Source: Candidatus Gemmiger faecavium (GTDB lineage: Bacteria > Bacillota > Clostridia > Oscillospirales > Ruminococcaceae). Taken from it: DNA of 36,579 nucleotides. The DNA is taken from NCBI GenBank assembly GCA_019114415.1, contig DXFO01000059.1:1-36579 (forward strand), in the 5' to 3' direction. Below the pieces are notes generated by a model, which saw only the letters and a program-made list of their open reading frames with translations, had not been told where the DNA came from and searched no databases. This document shows, piece by piece, positions 1 to 8,917 of this stretch (the first letter of the stretch is position 1; every line of letters begins with the position of its first letter). The position numbers were made by a program, and so were the translations under genes.

Positions 1-1812
1 ATCCAGGACAAGGCCGCCGCCAAGGGCGTGACCCCGAAACAGTACGTGGATGAGATCGTGGCTACCGTCAAGGACCTGTGGCAGACCATGGACGTCAGCT
101 ACGACCGTTTTATCCGCACCACCGACGACTACCATGTCAAGAGCGTGCAGAAGATCTTCACCGCCCTGTACGAGAAGGGCGACATCTACAAGAGCACCTA
201 CAAGGGCATGTACTGCAAGCCCTGCGAGAGCTTCTGGACCGAAGCCCAGCTGAAGGACGGCTGCTGCCCCGACTGCGGCGGCCCTGTCTACGAGGCCGAG
301 GAAGAAGCCTACTTCTTCAAGACCAGCAAATACGCTGACCGTCTGCTCCAGTGGTACGAGGATCACCCCGACTTCATCCAGCCTGCCACCCGCAAGAACG
401 AGATGATTGCCTTCATCAAGCAGGGCCTGCAGGACACCTGCGTTTCCCGTACCAGCGTTTCCTGGGGCATTCAGGTCCCCTTCGATCCCAAGCACACCAT
501 CTATGTCTGGATCGACGCTCTTTCCAACTATATCACCGCTCTGGGCTACGGCAACGACACCTACCACGACTACGACAAGTACTGGCCTGCCGACGTCCAC
601 ATGGTGGGCAAGGAAATTCTCCGTTTCCACACCATCATCTGGCCCGCCATGCTGATGGCTCTGGATCTGCCCCTGCCCAAGAAGGTGTTCGGCCACGGCT
701 GGCTGCTTCTGGGCGGCGGCAAGATGAGCAAGAGCAAGGGCAACGTCATCGACCCGGTCAAGCTCTGCGACCGCTACGGCGTGGACGCTGTGCGCTACTT
801 CCTGCTGCGTGAAGTGCCCTTCGGCAACGACGGTTCCTTCACCAACGAAGCCCTTATCAACCGCATCAACACCGACCTGGCCAACGATCTGGGCAACCTG
901 CTGTCCCGCACCGTGGCCATGTGCGAGAAATACTTCGGCGGTACCGTGACCGCAGAGGGCCGCAGCGACGAGCTGGATGCCCAGCTCACCGATCTCATCG
1001 CCGCTCTGCCCGGCAAGGTAGACGCCGCCATGGAGGCGCTGGATGTACCCCAGGCGCTCATTGCCATCTTTGAGGTGGTGCAGCGCGCCAACAAGTACAT
1101 CGACGAGACTGCGCCCTGGGTGCTGGCCAAGAACGAGGAGGACAAGCCCCGCCTGAACACGGTGCTGTACAACCTCTGCCGCGCTCTGCACAGCGTGACC
1201 GTTCTGCTGGAGTGCTACCTGCCCAACACCGCTCCCAAGATGGCTGCCCAGCTGGGCCTGACCGATGCAGACGTCACCTTTGCTGCCCTGACCTCTGCCA
1301 AGGACAGCTACACCGTCCACAAGGGCGAGGCCCTGTTCCCCCGCATCGACGTCAAGGCGGAGATCGCCTATCTGGAAGCCGAGGACGCCAAGCGCAAGGC
1401 CGAAGCGGAAGCCAAGGCTGCTGCCGCTGCCAAGGCCGAGGCCGCCCAGGAAGAGCCTGCCGAGATTACCGACCACGAGGCGGAGATCGATTTTGATACC
1501 TTCTGCAAGGTAGAGCTGCGCGTGGCCGAAGTCCGCGCCTGCGAGACCATGAAGGAGAGCAAAAAGCTGCTGCACCTGACCGTTTTTGACGGCGAGCGTG
1601 AGCGCTGCATCCTGTCCGGCATCGCCAAGTGGTACAAGCCCGAGGACCTGCTGGGCAAAAAGGTGGGCATCGTGGCCAACCTGGCGCCCCGTCCCATGAT
1701 GAAGGGCAAGTATGTCAGCGAAGGCATGATCGTCGCCGCCGACACCGCAGACGGCGGCTGTGCCATCGCCTTCTATCCCGACACCGTCAAAGCCGGCAGC
1801 CGCATCCACTGA
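1..1812 (+). CDS. metG: Methionyl-tRNA synthetase (5' partial), with C-terminal tRNA-binding domain
   Basis: Class I synthetase that charges tRNA-Met in the cytoplasm. The reading frame is open from base 1, so the true start and the HIGH signature lie before the window; 603 residues remain. Visible in order: a zinc-knuckle insert with two Cys-x-x-Cys pairs (CKPC and CPDC, near residues 66-86), the WIDALSNYI segment, the KMSKS loop (GGGKMSKSKGN, near residue 242), a helical anticodon-binding region, an Ala/Glu/Lys-rich linker (near residues 455-490) and a C-terminal OB-fold tRNA-binding domain of the Arc1p/EMAP type (FCKVELRVAEV onward). The fused OB domain is common in Firmicute MetRS. It is followed closely by the transporter and TatD genes; metG next to tatD is a frequent Gram-positive arrangement. 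Identification is secure. Confidence 0.97.
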   Translation: MQDKAAAKGVTPKQYVDEIVATVKDLWQTMDVSYDRFIRTTDDYHVKSVQKIFTALYEKGDIYKSTYKGMYCKPCESFWTEAQLKDGCCPDCGGPVYEAEEEAYFFKTSKYADRLLQWYEDHPDFIQPATRKNEMIAFIKQGLQDTCVSRTSVSWGIQVPFDPKHTIYVWIDALSNYITALGYGNDTYHDYDKYWPADVHMVGKEILRFHTIIWPAMLMALDLPLPKKVFGHGWLLLGGGKMSKSKGNVIDPVKLCDRYGVDAVRYFLLREVPFGNDGSFTNEALINRINTDLANDLGNLLSRTVAMCEKYFGGTVTAEGRSDELDAQLTDLIAALPGKVDAAMEALDVPQALIAIFEVVQRANKYIDETAPWVLAKNEEDKPRLNTVLYNLCRALHSVTVLLECYLPNTAPKMAAQLGLTDADVTFAALTSAKDSYTVHKGEALFPRIDVKAEIAYLEAEDAKRKAEAEAKAAAAAKAEAAQEEPAEITDHEAEIDFDTFCKVELRVAEVRACETMKESKKLLHLTVFDGERERCILSGIAKWYKPEDLLGKKVGIVANLAPRPMMKGKYVSEGMIVAADTADGGCAIAFYPDTVKAGSRIH

Positions 1813-1839
1813 TGCAGGCCGCTTTGGGAGTGTCCTGCT

Positions 1840-2802
1840 TTGACTGAACCAAATCAAAACCGGCCCGCCGACCGCCTGGACGCGCTGTTTGCGCTGCCTG
1901 CGGCGGCGGTGGTGCTGGCTATCCTTTGCAACTGTCTGTGGGGCGCGGCGTTCCCGTTCATCAAGATGGGATACCGCCTGTTTGCCATCGACAGCACCGA
2001 CACTGCCTCCATCCTCTGCTTTGCGGGGGTGCGCTTTATGCTGGCGGCGGTGCTGGTCTGGCTGTGCGGTCTTGTACTCAACCGCCGTCCCCTGCCCCTG
2101 CCCAAAGGCCCCGTCCTGATCCAGTGCTGCGGCCTAGGGTTATGGCAGACTGCCTTGCAGTATTTCTTCTACTATTCCGCCGTCGCCGCGCTGACCGGGG
2201 CCATGGGCGGCATCCTGAACAGCACCCAGAGTTTTCTGGGCGTGATCCTGGCCCATTTTGTCTATGGCAAGGCCGACCGCATGACCCGCAGCAAAGCCCT
2301 GGGCTGCGTCCTGGGTTTTAGCGGCGTGCTGGTGGCCACGCTGGGGGATCACGGCGGCGGCAGTCCCTGGGGCGTTGCCGCCATGCTGACTGCCTCGGTG
2401 ATTTTTGCCGTCGCCGGACCGTGGAACAAATCCGTCACCCAAAAGGCGGACAGCTTTGCCGTCTGCTGCATCAATCTGGGTGTAGGCGGGCTGTCCCTGA
2501 CTGTCGCGGGCTTTGCCATGGGGGGACGTCTTGCCCCGCAAAGCCCCGCCGGGCTGCCGGTTCTGCTGTTCCTTGCCTTTATTTCGGGCGCAGGCTATGT
2601 GCTGTGGGCACTGCTGATGAAAAACAACCCGGTATCCCGCATTGCGGTGTTCGGGCTGCTGATTCCTGTTGTCACCGTGCTGCTGTCCGCCCTGCTCAAC
2701 GGTGAGACCCTGCTGGACTGGCGGTATCTGGCCGCACTGGTGCTGGTCTGCATCGGCATCTGCCTGGTCAACCGGCGCACCGCTGCTTCCCAATCAACTT
2801 GA
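1840..2802 (+). CDS. DMT-superfamily (EamA-type) transporter
   Basis: Inner-membrane exporter-like protein of 320 residues. Two EamA repeats are visible as about ten hydrophobic helices, beginning with the typical first segment AILCNCLWGAAFPFIKMG. Family members export amino acids or other metabolites; the substrate cannot be read from the sequence. The start is a TTG at 1840, chosen because GGGAG lies nine bases upstream and no ATG upstream of the first helix is in frame. It begins 27 bases after metG and ends eight bases before tatD, so the three are likely cotranscribed. Confidence 0.85.
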   Translation: MTEPNQNRPADRLDALFALPAAAVVLAILCNCLWGAAFPFIKMGYRLFAIDSTDTASILCFAGVRFMLAAVLVWLCGLVLNRRPLPLPKGPVLIQCCGLGLWQTALQYFFYYSAVAALTGAMGGILNSTQSFLGVILAHFVYGKADRMTRSKALGCVLGFSGVLVATLGDHGGGSPWGVAAMLTASVIFAVAGPWNKSVTQKADSFAVCCINLGVGGLSLTVAGFAMGGRLAPQSPAGLPVLLFLAFISGAGYVLWALLMKNNPVSRIAVFGLLIPVVTVLLSALLNGETLLDWRYLAALVLVCIGICLVNRRTAASQST

Positions 2803-2810
2803 GGACCCTT

Positions 2811-3602
2811 ATGAACGAAATTTTTGACACCCATGCCCATTACTGCTCCCGGCAGTTTGACGCTGACCGGGAGGAACTGATGCCCGCCCTGGTTCAGGGC
2901 GGCGTGGTGGGCGTATTGGAATGCGCCACCCACTCCGGGGATGCCCCGTCCGTACTGGAACTGGCCCGGAAGTATCCCTTTGTCCACGCAGCGCTGGGCA
3001 TCCACCCGGAAAGTCTGGGGGACGAGCGCGCCCCCACCGTTGCCCGTTACGGCGGGGACTGGCGTGCCGAACTGGCCGCCATGCGCGAGCTGTACGACGA
3101 CCCACAGGTGGTGGCCGTGGGCGAGATCGGACTGGACCATCACTGGCCGCTGCCCGCGCAGGAGCAGTACGATCTGTTTGAGGCCCAGCTTCAGCTGGCC
3201 GCCGAACTGGATCTGCCGGTATCGGTCCATGACCGGGAAGCCCACGCCGAGACCTACGAGCTGCTGAAAAAGTACCGTCCCCGGGGTATCCTGCACTGTT
3301 ACAGCGGCAGTCCCGAGGACGCCGCCTGGCTGACCGCCCAGGGCATGCATCTGGGCTTTGGCGGCGCGGTGACCTACAAGGGCGCCAAGCGGGCGGCCCG
3401 TGTGCTGGCAGCCGTGGACCGCAGCGCCGTGGTGCTGGAGACCGATTGTCCCTACATGGCGCCGGAACCGGTTCGCGGCCGCCGCAACGACAGCCGGAAC
3501 ATCGCCCACGTAGCGGCGTTCATCGGAACGCTGTGGGACATGGATGCCGGTGAGGTCCTGCGCCTGACCGCAGCCAATGCCCGGAACGTTTTGGGTGTAT
3601 AA
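2811..3602 (+). CDS. TatD-family metal-dependent hydrolase/DNase
   Basis: 263-residue TIM-barrel hydrolase. The metal ligands are in place: DTHAH at the N-terminus, GEIGLDHHW (Glu and Asp), SVHDREA, GILHCYSGS and the ETDCPY motif near the C-terminus, followed by the usual PxRGRRN-type segment. Characterised members have 3'-5' exonuclease or DNase activity. Start at ATG 2811, preceded by GAGG about seven bases upstream; a TTG 12 bases earlier is in frame but has no ribosome site. Slightly longer than usual (about 255). Linked to metG as in many Firmicutes. Confidence 0.93.
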   Translation: MNEIFDTHAHYCSRQFDADREELMPALVQGGVVGVLECATHSGDAPSVLELARKYPFVHAALGIHPESLGDERAPTVARYGGDWRAELAAMRELYDDPQVVAVGEIGLDHHWPLPAQEQYDLFEAQLQLAAELDLPVSVHDREAHAETYELLKKYRPRGILHCYSGSPEDAAWLTAQGMHLGFGGAVTYKGAKRAARVLAAVDRSAVVLETDCPYMAPEPVRGRRNDSRNIAHVAAFIGTLWDMDAGEVLRLTAANARNVLGV

Positions 3603-3636
3603 CTACTTTCATTCCATAATCAGGATGTGTCCTATC

Positions 3637-5376
3637 ATGTTAACTGACTTTTTGCCCCACAAGCCCAACCCTCGCCGCTGGTTCGCTTGGGAACGCACTG
3701 AGCTTTCCGCCATGAAGCGCCCCGCCGCTGCCGCGACCCTTTTGCTGGCCCTTTTATTTGTCTTTCAGTTCGGATTTTTGTGCTGGTGCAATCTGACCCA
3801 GTGGCAGAGCCATCTGGACGGGGATTCCTCCACACAGATTCTGAAGGTAATGGAACTCTGGAAAGCCGGTTCCCTGTCCCTTTCCAACTGGAACGATACC
3901 ACTACCTTGCTGCTGGATATGCCGCTGACCCTTGCCGCCGCACTGATGCCGCTGTTCCGCGATCCATTTTTGGCATACGGCGTCAGCAATATCATCTGGC
4001 TGATCTTGTTTGTATACGGCATCTGGCAGCTGCTTCGCCGGGCGGGGTGCACCATTGCTCTGCGTCTGCTGGCATTGTTTTTGATTCTGACCCCGTACAG
4101 CTACACTGAGGTGCTGGGTTATGCCAACTGTCTGCTGGTACAAAGTGCCTACTATCTGGTGCGCGCCGTGTACATGGTCTATCTGCTGTACGGCCTGATG
4201 CAGCTGCACCGGAAAGAACGCGGTTTCGGTCATCTGATCACCTGGCTGTTCACGATGGGATTGGGTGCTTGGATCGGTATGTCCAGCGGCACCTTCATGC
4301 TGTTGCTGGTGCTTCTGCCGGTGATTGCGGGATTTGTGGTCCGCGCCTTTGCCGCCGACCGTCCGCGGCTGCTGCTCTCTTCCGGCAGCGTGTTCCTCAT
4401 TTTGAATCTGCTGGGTTTTGGCGCCGGTTATTTTGTCCAGCGCAATGTCATTCATTTTTCTTCCCGTGATTCTGTCATCGCCTGGAACAGCTACACCGAG
4501 TTTCTTCCCAACCTGTCCAAAGTTATCCAGGGGTATCTCAAGCTCACCAACGCCCTGCCTGCCAACGCCGGTGTCATGATTTTGAGTTCCGATGGCATTG
4601 CTTTTGGCATTGCTTTTGTCGTGTCCATGGTCATTCTGGGTGGCACCCTGCTCTGTCTGTGGCGGATCAGCCACGCGCCTTCCGCTGCCTGCCGTGCTGC
4701 CGGGAACGAGCGCGGATTGCTGTTTTCCGCTTTGCTGAGCATCGTGGGCGTGGATACGCTGATTCTGATTGGTGCCTCCCTGGCTTACGGCGAACTGGTA
4801 TATGAAAGCCGCTACCTGATTTTCCTGTTGATCGCCTCGGTTCTGCTGCTGGCCCTCTGCCTGCCCTGGCTCAAGCGGACCGGCGGATTGTATGCCCCGG
4901 TTCTGGTTTTGGCCACGGCCCTTTGTGTCGGCAACGCCTTTTTGTGCGACGCGGGGTATGTGTCCCATCCGACCTATGACTTTTCTACAGCCATCGAAGT
5001 GACCAGCGCTCTGGATACAGCCTATCCTGACGTAAAGGTCGTCTACATGGTTTCCGACGACCACGACCGCAAAGTTTTGCGCGTGGCCGATGACAGCAAG
5101 GTCTACCGTATGGTCAGCGGAGGCTACAACCCCGGCGACTACACCTACTATACTGATGGCTCCGGCCTGGAAGCCGGCAGCCTGCTGCTGGCCACCGACG
5201 CCCAGTATGCGGCAATGCCGGAAGAACTTTCCTCCCGCTTTGTCAAGACGGATATGCCCCAGTTCTGGCTTTACTTTGACAAAACCGGTTACAGCACCAG
5301 CGATCCCCAGCCTTACTCGGTGTATTACTGTGCCGACGGCGGCATTGATCTGACCAGCCTGCCCGTTACCGACTGA
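3637..5376 (+). CDS. Large polytopic membrane protein of unknown function
   Basis: 579 residues. About ten to twelve hydrophobic segments lie between residues 20 and 430, followed by a C-terminal non-membrane part of roughly 130 residues rich in Tyr, Asp and Gly. This outline resembles membrane glycosyltransferase-like or O-antigen-type proteins with an extracytoplasmic tail, but I see no catalytic motif that would fix the family. The start ATG 3637 follows AGGA eleven bases upstream; an earlier in-frame ATG at 3577 would overlap tatD and lacks a site. It lies 34 bases after tatD with no terminator between, so it may be the end of the metG transcript. Function unassigned. Confidence 0.75.
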   Translation: MLTDFLPHKPNPRRWFAWERTELSAMKRPAAAATLLLALLFVFQFGFLCWCNLTQWQSHLDGDSSTQILKVMELWKAGSLSLSNWNDTTTLLLDMPLTLAAALMPLFRDPFLAYGVSNIIWLILFVYGIWQLLRRAGCTIALRLLALFLILTPYSYTEVLGYANCLLVQSAYYLVRAVYMVYLLYGLMQLHRKERGFGHLITWLFTMGLGAWIGMSSGTFMLLLVLLPVIAGFVVRAFAADRPRLLLSSGSVFLILNLLGFGAGYFVQRNVIHFSSRDSVIAWNSYTEFLPNLSKVIQGYLKLTNALPANAGVMILSSDGIAFGIAFVVSMVILGGTLLCLWRISHAPSAACRAAGNERGLLFSALLSIVGVDTLILIGASLAYGELVYESRYLIFLLIASVLLLALCLPWLKRTGGLYAPVLVLATALCVGNAFLCDAGYVSHPTYDFSTAIEVTSALDTAYPDVKVVYMVSDDHDRKVLRVADDSKVYRMVSGGYNPGDYTYYTDGSGLEAGSLLLATDAQYAAMPEELSSRFVKTDMPQFWLYFDKTGYSTSDPQPYSVYYCADGGIDLTSLPVTD

Positions 5377-5404
5377 TTTGTGGGAACTTTCGCGGCCATT
5401 CCAT

Positions 5405-5433
5405 TTGACACCGGCCGCGATCCCATATATCAT
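5405..5433 (+). promoter_or_regulatory. Sigma-A-type promoter of the 77-aa gene
   Basis: TTGACA at 5405-5410 and TATCAT at 5428-5433 with a 17-base spacer: perfect -35 and one mismatch in -10. It is placed 35 bases before the start codon of the small gene. Confidence 0.75.
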
Positions 5434-5468
5434 AGAAAAAACAAACCAATAATTCAGGAGTGTCGTTT

Positions 5469-5702
5469 ATGAAAGCACGCATCCCCAAACATCGCGAATT
5501 CATCATTGATTTTCCCCAAGACGTCCCCGCAGAGAAGGCCAACGAGGGCTGGGACAAGCTGATGGCTATTGTGGAGGACTACAAAAAGTCCCACAACGGT
5601 CAGTCCGTCTACTCCTCCACCTTCATCGAGGACTGTGAGCCTGCGGTCAAAAAGCTGCAGGAAGAGTACGGCTTCAACTACAAAGTCGAGGAAAGCAAGT
5701 AA
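5469..5702 (+). CDS. Small conserved-looking protein of unknown function (77 aa)
   Basis: Not recognised. A soluble, charged protein of 77 residues with no signal peptide or membrane segment; it starts MKARIPKHREF and has a central stretch (AEKANEGWDKLMAIVEDYKK) likely to be helical. Start at ATG 5469 with AGGAG nine bases upstream; an in-frame GTG at 5460 sits directly against that site and is unlikely. The gene stands alone, with a near-consensus promoter 35 bases upstream and a strong terminator seven bases after the stop, which argues that it is real and well expressed. Confidence 0.8.
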   Translation: MKARIPKHREFIIDFPQDVPAEKANEGWDKLMAIVEDYKKSHNGQSVYSSTFIEDCEPAVKKLQEEYGFNYKVEESK

Positions 5703-5708
5703 TCCTGA

Positions 5709-5745
5709 CCCGGGCGGGCCGAAAGGCCTGTCCGGGTTTTGTTTT
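5709..5745 (+). terminator. Rho-independent terminator after the 77-aa gene
   Basis: A 12-bp stem (two G-U pairs) with a GAAA tetraloop, 5709-5736, followed by TTTTGTTTT. Confidence 0.9.
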
Positions 5746-5863
5746 GCCCTTTTTCGCCCCGCCTTTTGGCAGAAAGGATGTCCAGGGGGCAGGGTTCGGC
5801 TTTTTAACGCGATTTTCTCTCCTTATAAAATCCTTAGAGTCTCCTGTTATGCTGTTGCACAGA

Positions 5864-5933
5864 GGCAAAACCACTGCCGTACAACGCCTGCTCCCTATCC
5901 GGCGCGCAAAACGGTACGGCAGAGGCAGTTGCC
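5864..5933 (+). other. Structured 5' leader of the TraX-family gene
   Basis: Nested inverted repeats upstream of the start at 5957: GGCAA (5864-5868) with TTGCC (5929-5933), CTGCCGTAC (5874-5882) with GTACGGCAG (5914-5922), and CGCC (5885-5888) with GGCG (5901-5904). The elements nest correctly into one long hairpin that ends seven bases before the AGGAGGG ribosome site. No T-tract follows, so it is not a terminator. Role unknown; it could affect translation or RNA stability. Confidence 0.5.
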
Positions 5934-5956
5934 CAAATACAGGAGGGATTTCTTAC

Positions 5957-6826
5957 ATGACAAACGCGATCACTGCCCGCCGGGGGCTGACGGGCACCCA
6001 GCTCAAGCTCCTCGCTCTGTTTCTGATGGTGCTGGACCACATCCATTACTTTTTCGGGTTCACCGGCCTGATCCCCGACGCTTTTTCCATGCTGGGGCGG
6101 CTGTCCGCGCCACTGTTTCTGTTCTGCACGGTGGAAGGCTTTGCCCATACCCATGACCGTGCCCGGTATTTCCGGCGTATCTGGGCCATCTCGGCGGGAA
6201 TGGGCCTTGTACTGTTTTTGATGATGTACGCCGGGGTGGGTGTGCGCCCCGACGGATTTTTCCCGCAAAATGCCATCTTCATGAACTTCGTCATTCTGAT
6301 CCCCATATTGCAGGGCATCGATTGGCTGCGCCAGCGGCGCATTGGCCGGGGGCTGGCGGCAGTGCTGCTGCCCCTGCTCTGGCCGCTGCTGTTTATGGTG
6401 CTGTATCAGCTTTCCACTGCCGGCCCCGCCGCCTGGGCGACGGACTCCCTGCTGGCGCTGATCGCCTACACGCTGCTGCCCGCCTGGTTGCTGATCATGG
6501 ACGGTGGTATCTTCTTTATCCTGATCGGCATTGCCCTCTACCTGTTCCGGCAGTGCCGCCCGCTGCAGTGGATGGCCTTCGTCGTGCTGACCGTGCTGTT
6601 TGACTTTGTCCGCATCGTGGCCGTGCTCGGCGGCAGCGAGGGCTTTGCCATAAGCCAGATGTTCACCGATTATTACGAGTGGTTCGGCGTGTTTGCAGTC
6701 GTCCCCATGATGTTGTACAATGGCAGGCGCGGGCGTGGGCTGAAACGGCTGTTCTACGTTTTTTATCCCGCCCACATTTACTTACTGTATGCCCTGTCCT
6801 GGGGGTTGTATCTGATTTTGAACTGA
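5957..6826 (+). CDS. TraX-family membrane protein
   Basis: 289-residue polytopic membrane protein with about eight hydrophobic segments. The opening GLTGTQLKLLALFLMVLDHI followed by an LGRLSAPLFLFCTVEGF stretch is typical of the TraX family (first known as the F-pilin acetylation protein; chromosomal members occur widely in Firmicutes and are mostly uncharacterised). They may be membrane acyltransferases, but the substrate is not shown here. Start ATG 5957 with AGGAGGG nine bases upstream; the upstream open frame back to 5744 runs through the terminator and hairpin and is not coding. It lies 33 bases before the response regulator, so the three genes probably form an operon. Confidence 0.85.
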   Translation: MTNAITARRGLTGTQLKLLALFLMVLDHIHYFFGFTGLIPDAFSMLGRLSAPLFLFCTVEGFAHTHDRARYFRRIWAISAGMGLVLFLMMYAGVGVRPDGFFPQNAIFMNFVILIPILQGIDWLRQRRIGRGLAAVLLPLLWPLLFMVLYQLSTAGPAAWATDSLLALIAYTLLPAWLLIMDGGIFFILIGIALYLFRQCRPLQWMAFVVLTVLFDFVRIVAVLGGSEGFAISQMFTDYYEWFGVFAVVPMMLYNGRRGRGLKRLFYVFYPAHIYLLYALSWGLYLILN

Positions 6827-6859
6827 CAGCCGGCATCAAGGCCGGAGGAGGGTCGTGTT

Positions 6860-7525
6860 TTGGCAAATATACTTGCGGTGGATGACGACCGCGATTTGTG
6901 TGCTCTGCTGCGCACCGCACTGGAGCGCGACGGTCATGTGGTGGAGGTGCTGCACTCCGGCAGGGAAGTGACGGAGCGCCACTGTGCCTGGGCGGACTGC
7001 ATCCTGCTGGACGTGATGATGCCCGGGGAGGACGGTTTTGCCACCTGCCGCCGTCTGCGCGCCCTGACCGACTGCCCCATCCTGTTTCTGACCGCCCGCA
7101 CCGAGGAAGCGGACGTTCTGCGGGGTCTGGGCCTGGGCGGTGACGATTACCTGGCCAAGCCTTTCCGGGTGGCGGAGCTGCGTGCCCGGGTCAACGCCCA
7201 TCTGCGCCGTCAGAACCGCACGCCCGGCCATCGCATCCGGCGGGGCGGCGTGACCTTTGACCTGACCGCCTGCGAGGCCTGCGTCGGTGAGACGCCCCTG
7301 CGCCTGACCCGGGCGGAATACGCCATCTGCGAATACCTCGCCCTGCATGCGGGGCGGACCTTTTCCAAAGAACAAATCTACGAGGCGGTGTTCGGCTGCG
7401 ACGGCACGGCGGAGGATTCCGCCATAACGGAGCACATCAAGAACATCCGCGCCAAGCTGCGGGCCTGCGATCTGCAGCCCATTGAGACGGTATGGGGGAT
7501 CGGCTATCGATGGAAAAACGAGTAA
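6860..7525 (+). CDS. OmpR/PhoB-type response regulator
   Basis: 221-residue two-component regulator. Receiver domain at residues 1-115 with acidic pocket VDDD (residues 7-10), phosphoacceptor Asp51 in ILLDVMMPG, switch Thr in LFLTA and Lys in YLAKPF. A winged-helix DNA-binding domain follows (about residues 130-220), with LRLTRAEYAICEYL and a C-terminal IETVWGIGYRW hairpin. The start is TTG 6860, set by GGAGGAGGG seven bases upstream. Its 3' end overlaps the histidine kinase gene by 16 bases, and it follows a TraX-family gene. Target genes unknown. Confidence 0.93.
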   Translation: MANILAVDDDRDLCALLRTALERDGHVVEVLHSGREVTERHCAWADCILLDVMMPGEDGFATCRRLRALTDCPILFLTARTEEADVLRGLGLGGDDYLAKPFRVAELRARVNAHLRRQNRTPGHRIRRGGVTFDLTACEACVGETPLRLTRAEYAICEYLALHAGRTFSKEQIYEAVFGCDGTAEDSAITEHIKNIRAKLRACDLQPIETVWGIGYRWKNE

Positions 7526-8910
7526 CGCGTCCCCGCACTCTGGGCGGGCTTTTGTTCGGTTATCTGGTGCGCACCGGGCTTTGCTGCCTTGCCATCTGCG
7601 GGCTGTGGTTCGGGGTGGTGCTGCTGCTCATCCATGCCGGGATCGTTCTGCCCGCCAACAGTGCCGCCACCGCCGCCCTGCAGGCGGAGGACCTTCTGGC
7701 CGAGATGTCCGCCGACCATTTTGACGCCGATGCCCTGCCCGAGCTCTGCCGCTGGGTGCTGCTGGACACCGACGCCGCCCCGGGGAGCACCGCCGTCTCC
7801 GGGCAGGTCCTGGACACCAACATGACCGGGAGCGAGCTTTCCATGGCGCTGGAACTGGGCAGCCCGCCTGTCAATCATCTGTATTACCGGGACGTCCGGC
7901 TGATCGACGGCACGCTCTGCCGGCTGCAATACAGTTTTTCGGTCCCCTATGCCGACCCGGTCCTGCGGCGCACGCTGCCCGATTTTCAGCTCTGCTGGCT
8001 GGGGGGCCTGTTCCTGCTGCTGGCCGCCGCCATTTTCTTGATGACCCGTCGTACTGCGCGGCTGCTCAAACGGGACACCGCCCTGCTCACCAATGCCTGC
8101 CGCAGTCTGGCGGGCGGGGACCTTTCGGCGCAGGAGCTGGGCCATGCCAGGATCCGGGAGTTTGAACAATCCCTGCACACCATGGAGACCCTGCGGGACG
8201 AGCTGGCTGCCTCCCTCAAAGCCCAGTGGGCCATGGAGCAGCAGCGCAGCGAACACATTTCCGCCCTGGCTCACGACCTGAAAACGCCGCTGACCATCAT
8301 TCAGGGCAATGCCGAACTGCTGGCCGAGGAACCGCTGACGGACGCCCAGCGCCGCCCCGTGGATGCCATTCTGCGGGGGGCAGACCGGGCGGGGCAGTAT
8401 CTTGCCGCCCTGCGCCGTACCGCCCAAGCTGTGCAGTCCCCCGCCCTGCCGGAAGCTCTGGACGCCGCCGTCCTGGCGGAAAGCCTGGGCGAGACCGGCG
8501 CGGCGCTGTGCGCGCCGCGGGGCGTTGCCTTCCGCCTGGAAAACCGCCTTACCTCCCCCACCGTGCTGCACGCCCGCCGGGAAGCCTTGAGCCGGGCGGT
8601 GGAAAACCTGCTGGCCAACGCTGCCCGTTTTGCCCCGGAAGGCGGCCATGTGACCCTTTGCTGCCGCAGCGAGGGCGGCGCCGTCCTGTTCTCGGTGCAG
8701 GACGACGGCCCCGGCTTTCCCGCGGACATTCTGCGCGGCGGCGGCGAGTGGCTGCGCACCGGGGACGCTTCCCGCTCCGACGGCCACCAGGGCCTGGGGC
8801 TGTCCTTTGCCCACACCGTGGCCGAAAGTCACGGCGGCAGCCTGCTTTTGTCCAACGAAAACGGTGCTCTTGCCCTGCTGCGCATTCCGCTGCAAACAGA
8901 TAATTCCTGA
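7510..8910 (+). CDS. Two-component sensor histidine kinase
   Basis: 466-residue membrane kinase, presumed partner of the overlapping response regulator. Membrane helix 1 near residues 10-40, an extracytoplasmic loop of about 110 residues, helix 2 near residues 160-183, a short HAMP-like linker, the H-box with His255 (SALAHDLKTPL), then an ATPase domain with N-box (NLLANAARFAPEGG), DDGPGFP and a GLGLSFAHTV G2 box. The sensor loop has no recognisable ligand domain. Start ATG 7510 is preferred because GGGGG lies about eleven bases upstream; an in-frame ATG at 7492 would add six residues. Confidence 0.93.
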   Translation: MEKRVTRPRTLGGLLFGYLVRTGLCCLAICGLWFGVVLLLIHAGIVLPANSAATAALQAEDLLAEMSADHFDADALPELCRWVLLDTDAAPGSTAVSGQVLDTNMTGSELSMALELGSPPVNHLYYRDVRLIDGTLCRLQYSFSVPYADPVLRRTLPDFQLCWLGGLFLLLAAAIFLMTRRTARLLKRDTALLTNACRSLAGGDLSAQELGHARIREFEQSLHTMETLRDELAASLKAQWAMEQQRSEHISALAHDLKTPLTIIQGNAELLAEEPLTDAQRRPVDAILRGADRAGQYLAALRRTAQAVQSPALPEALDAAVLAESLGETGAALCAPRGVAFRLENRLTSPTVLHARREALSRAVENLLANAARFAPEGGHVTLCCRSEGGAVLFSVQDDGPGFPADILRGGGEWLRTGDASRSDGHQGLGLSFAHTVAESHGGSLLLSNENGALALLRIPLQTDNS

Positions 8911-8917
8911 CAAAAAA

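Noticed and set aside
3577-3636. Upstream extension of the polytopic membrane protein to an ATG inside tatD
   Set aside because: It overlaps tatD by 26 bases and has no ribosome site; ATG 3637 has AGGA at suitable distance.
5744-5956. Long N-terminal extension of the TraX-family frame
   Set aside because: It begins within the terminator of the preceding gene and runs through an RNA hairpin; the family start matches ATG 5957 behind AGGAGGG.
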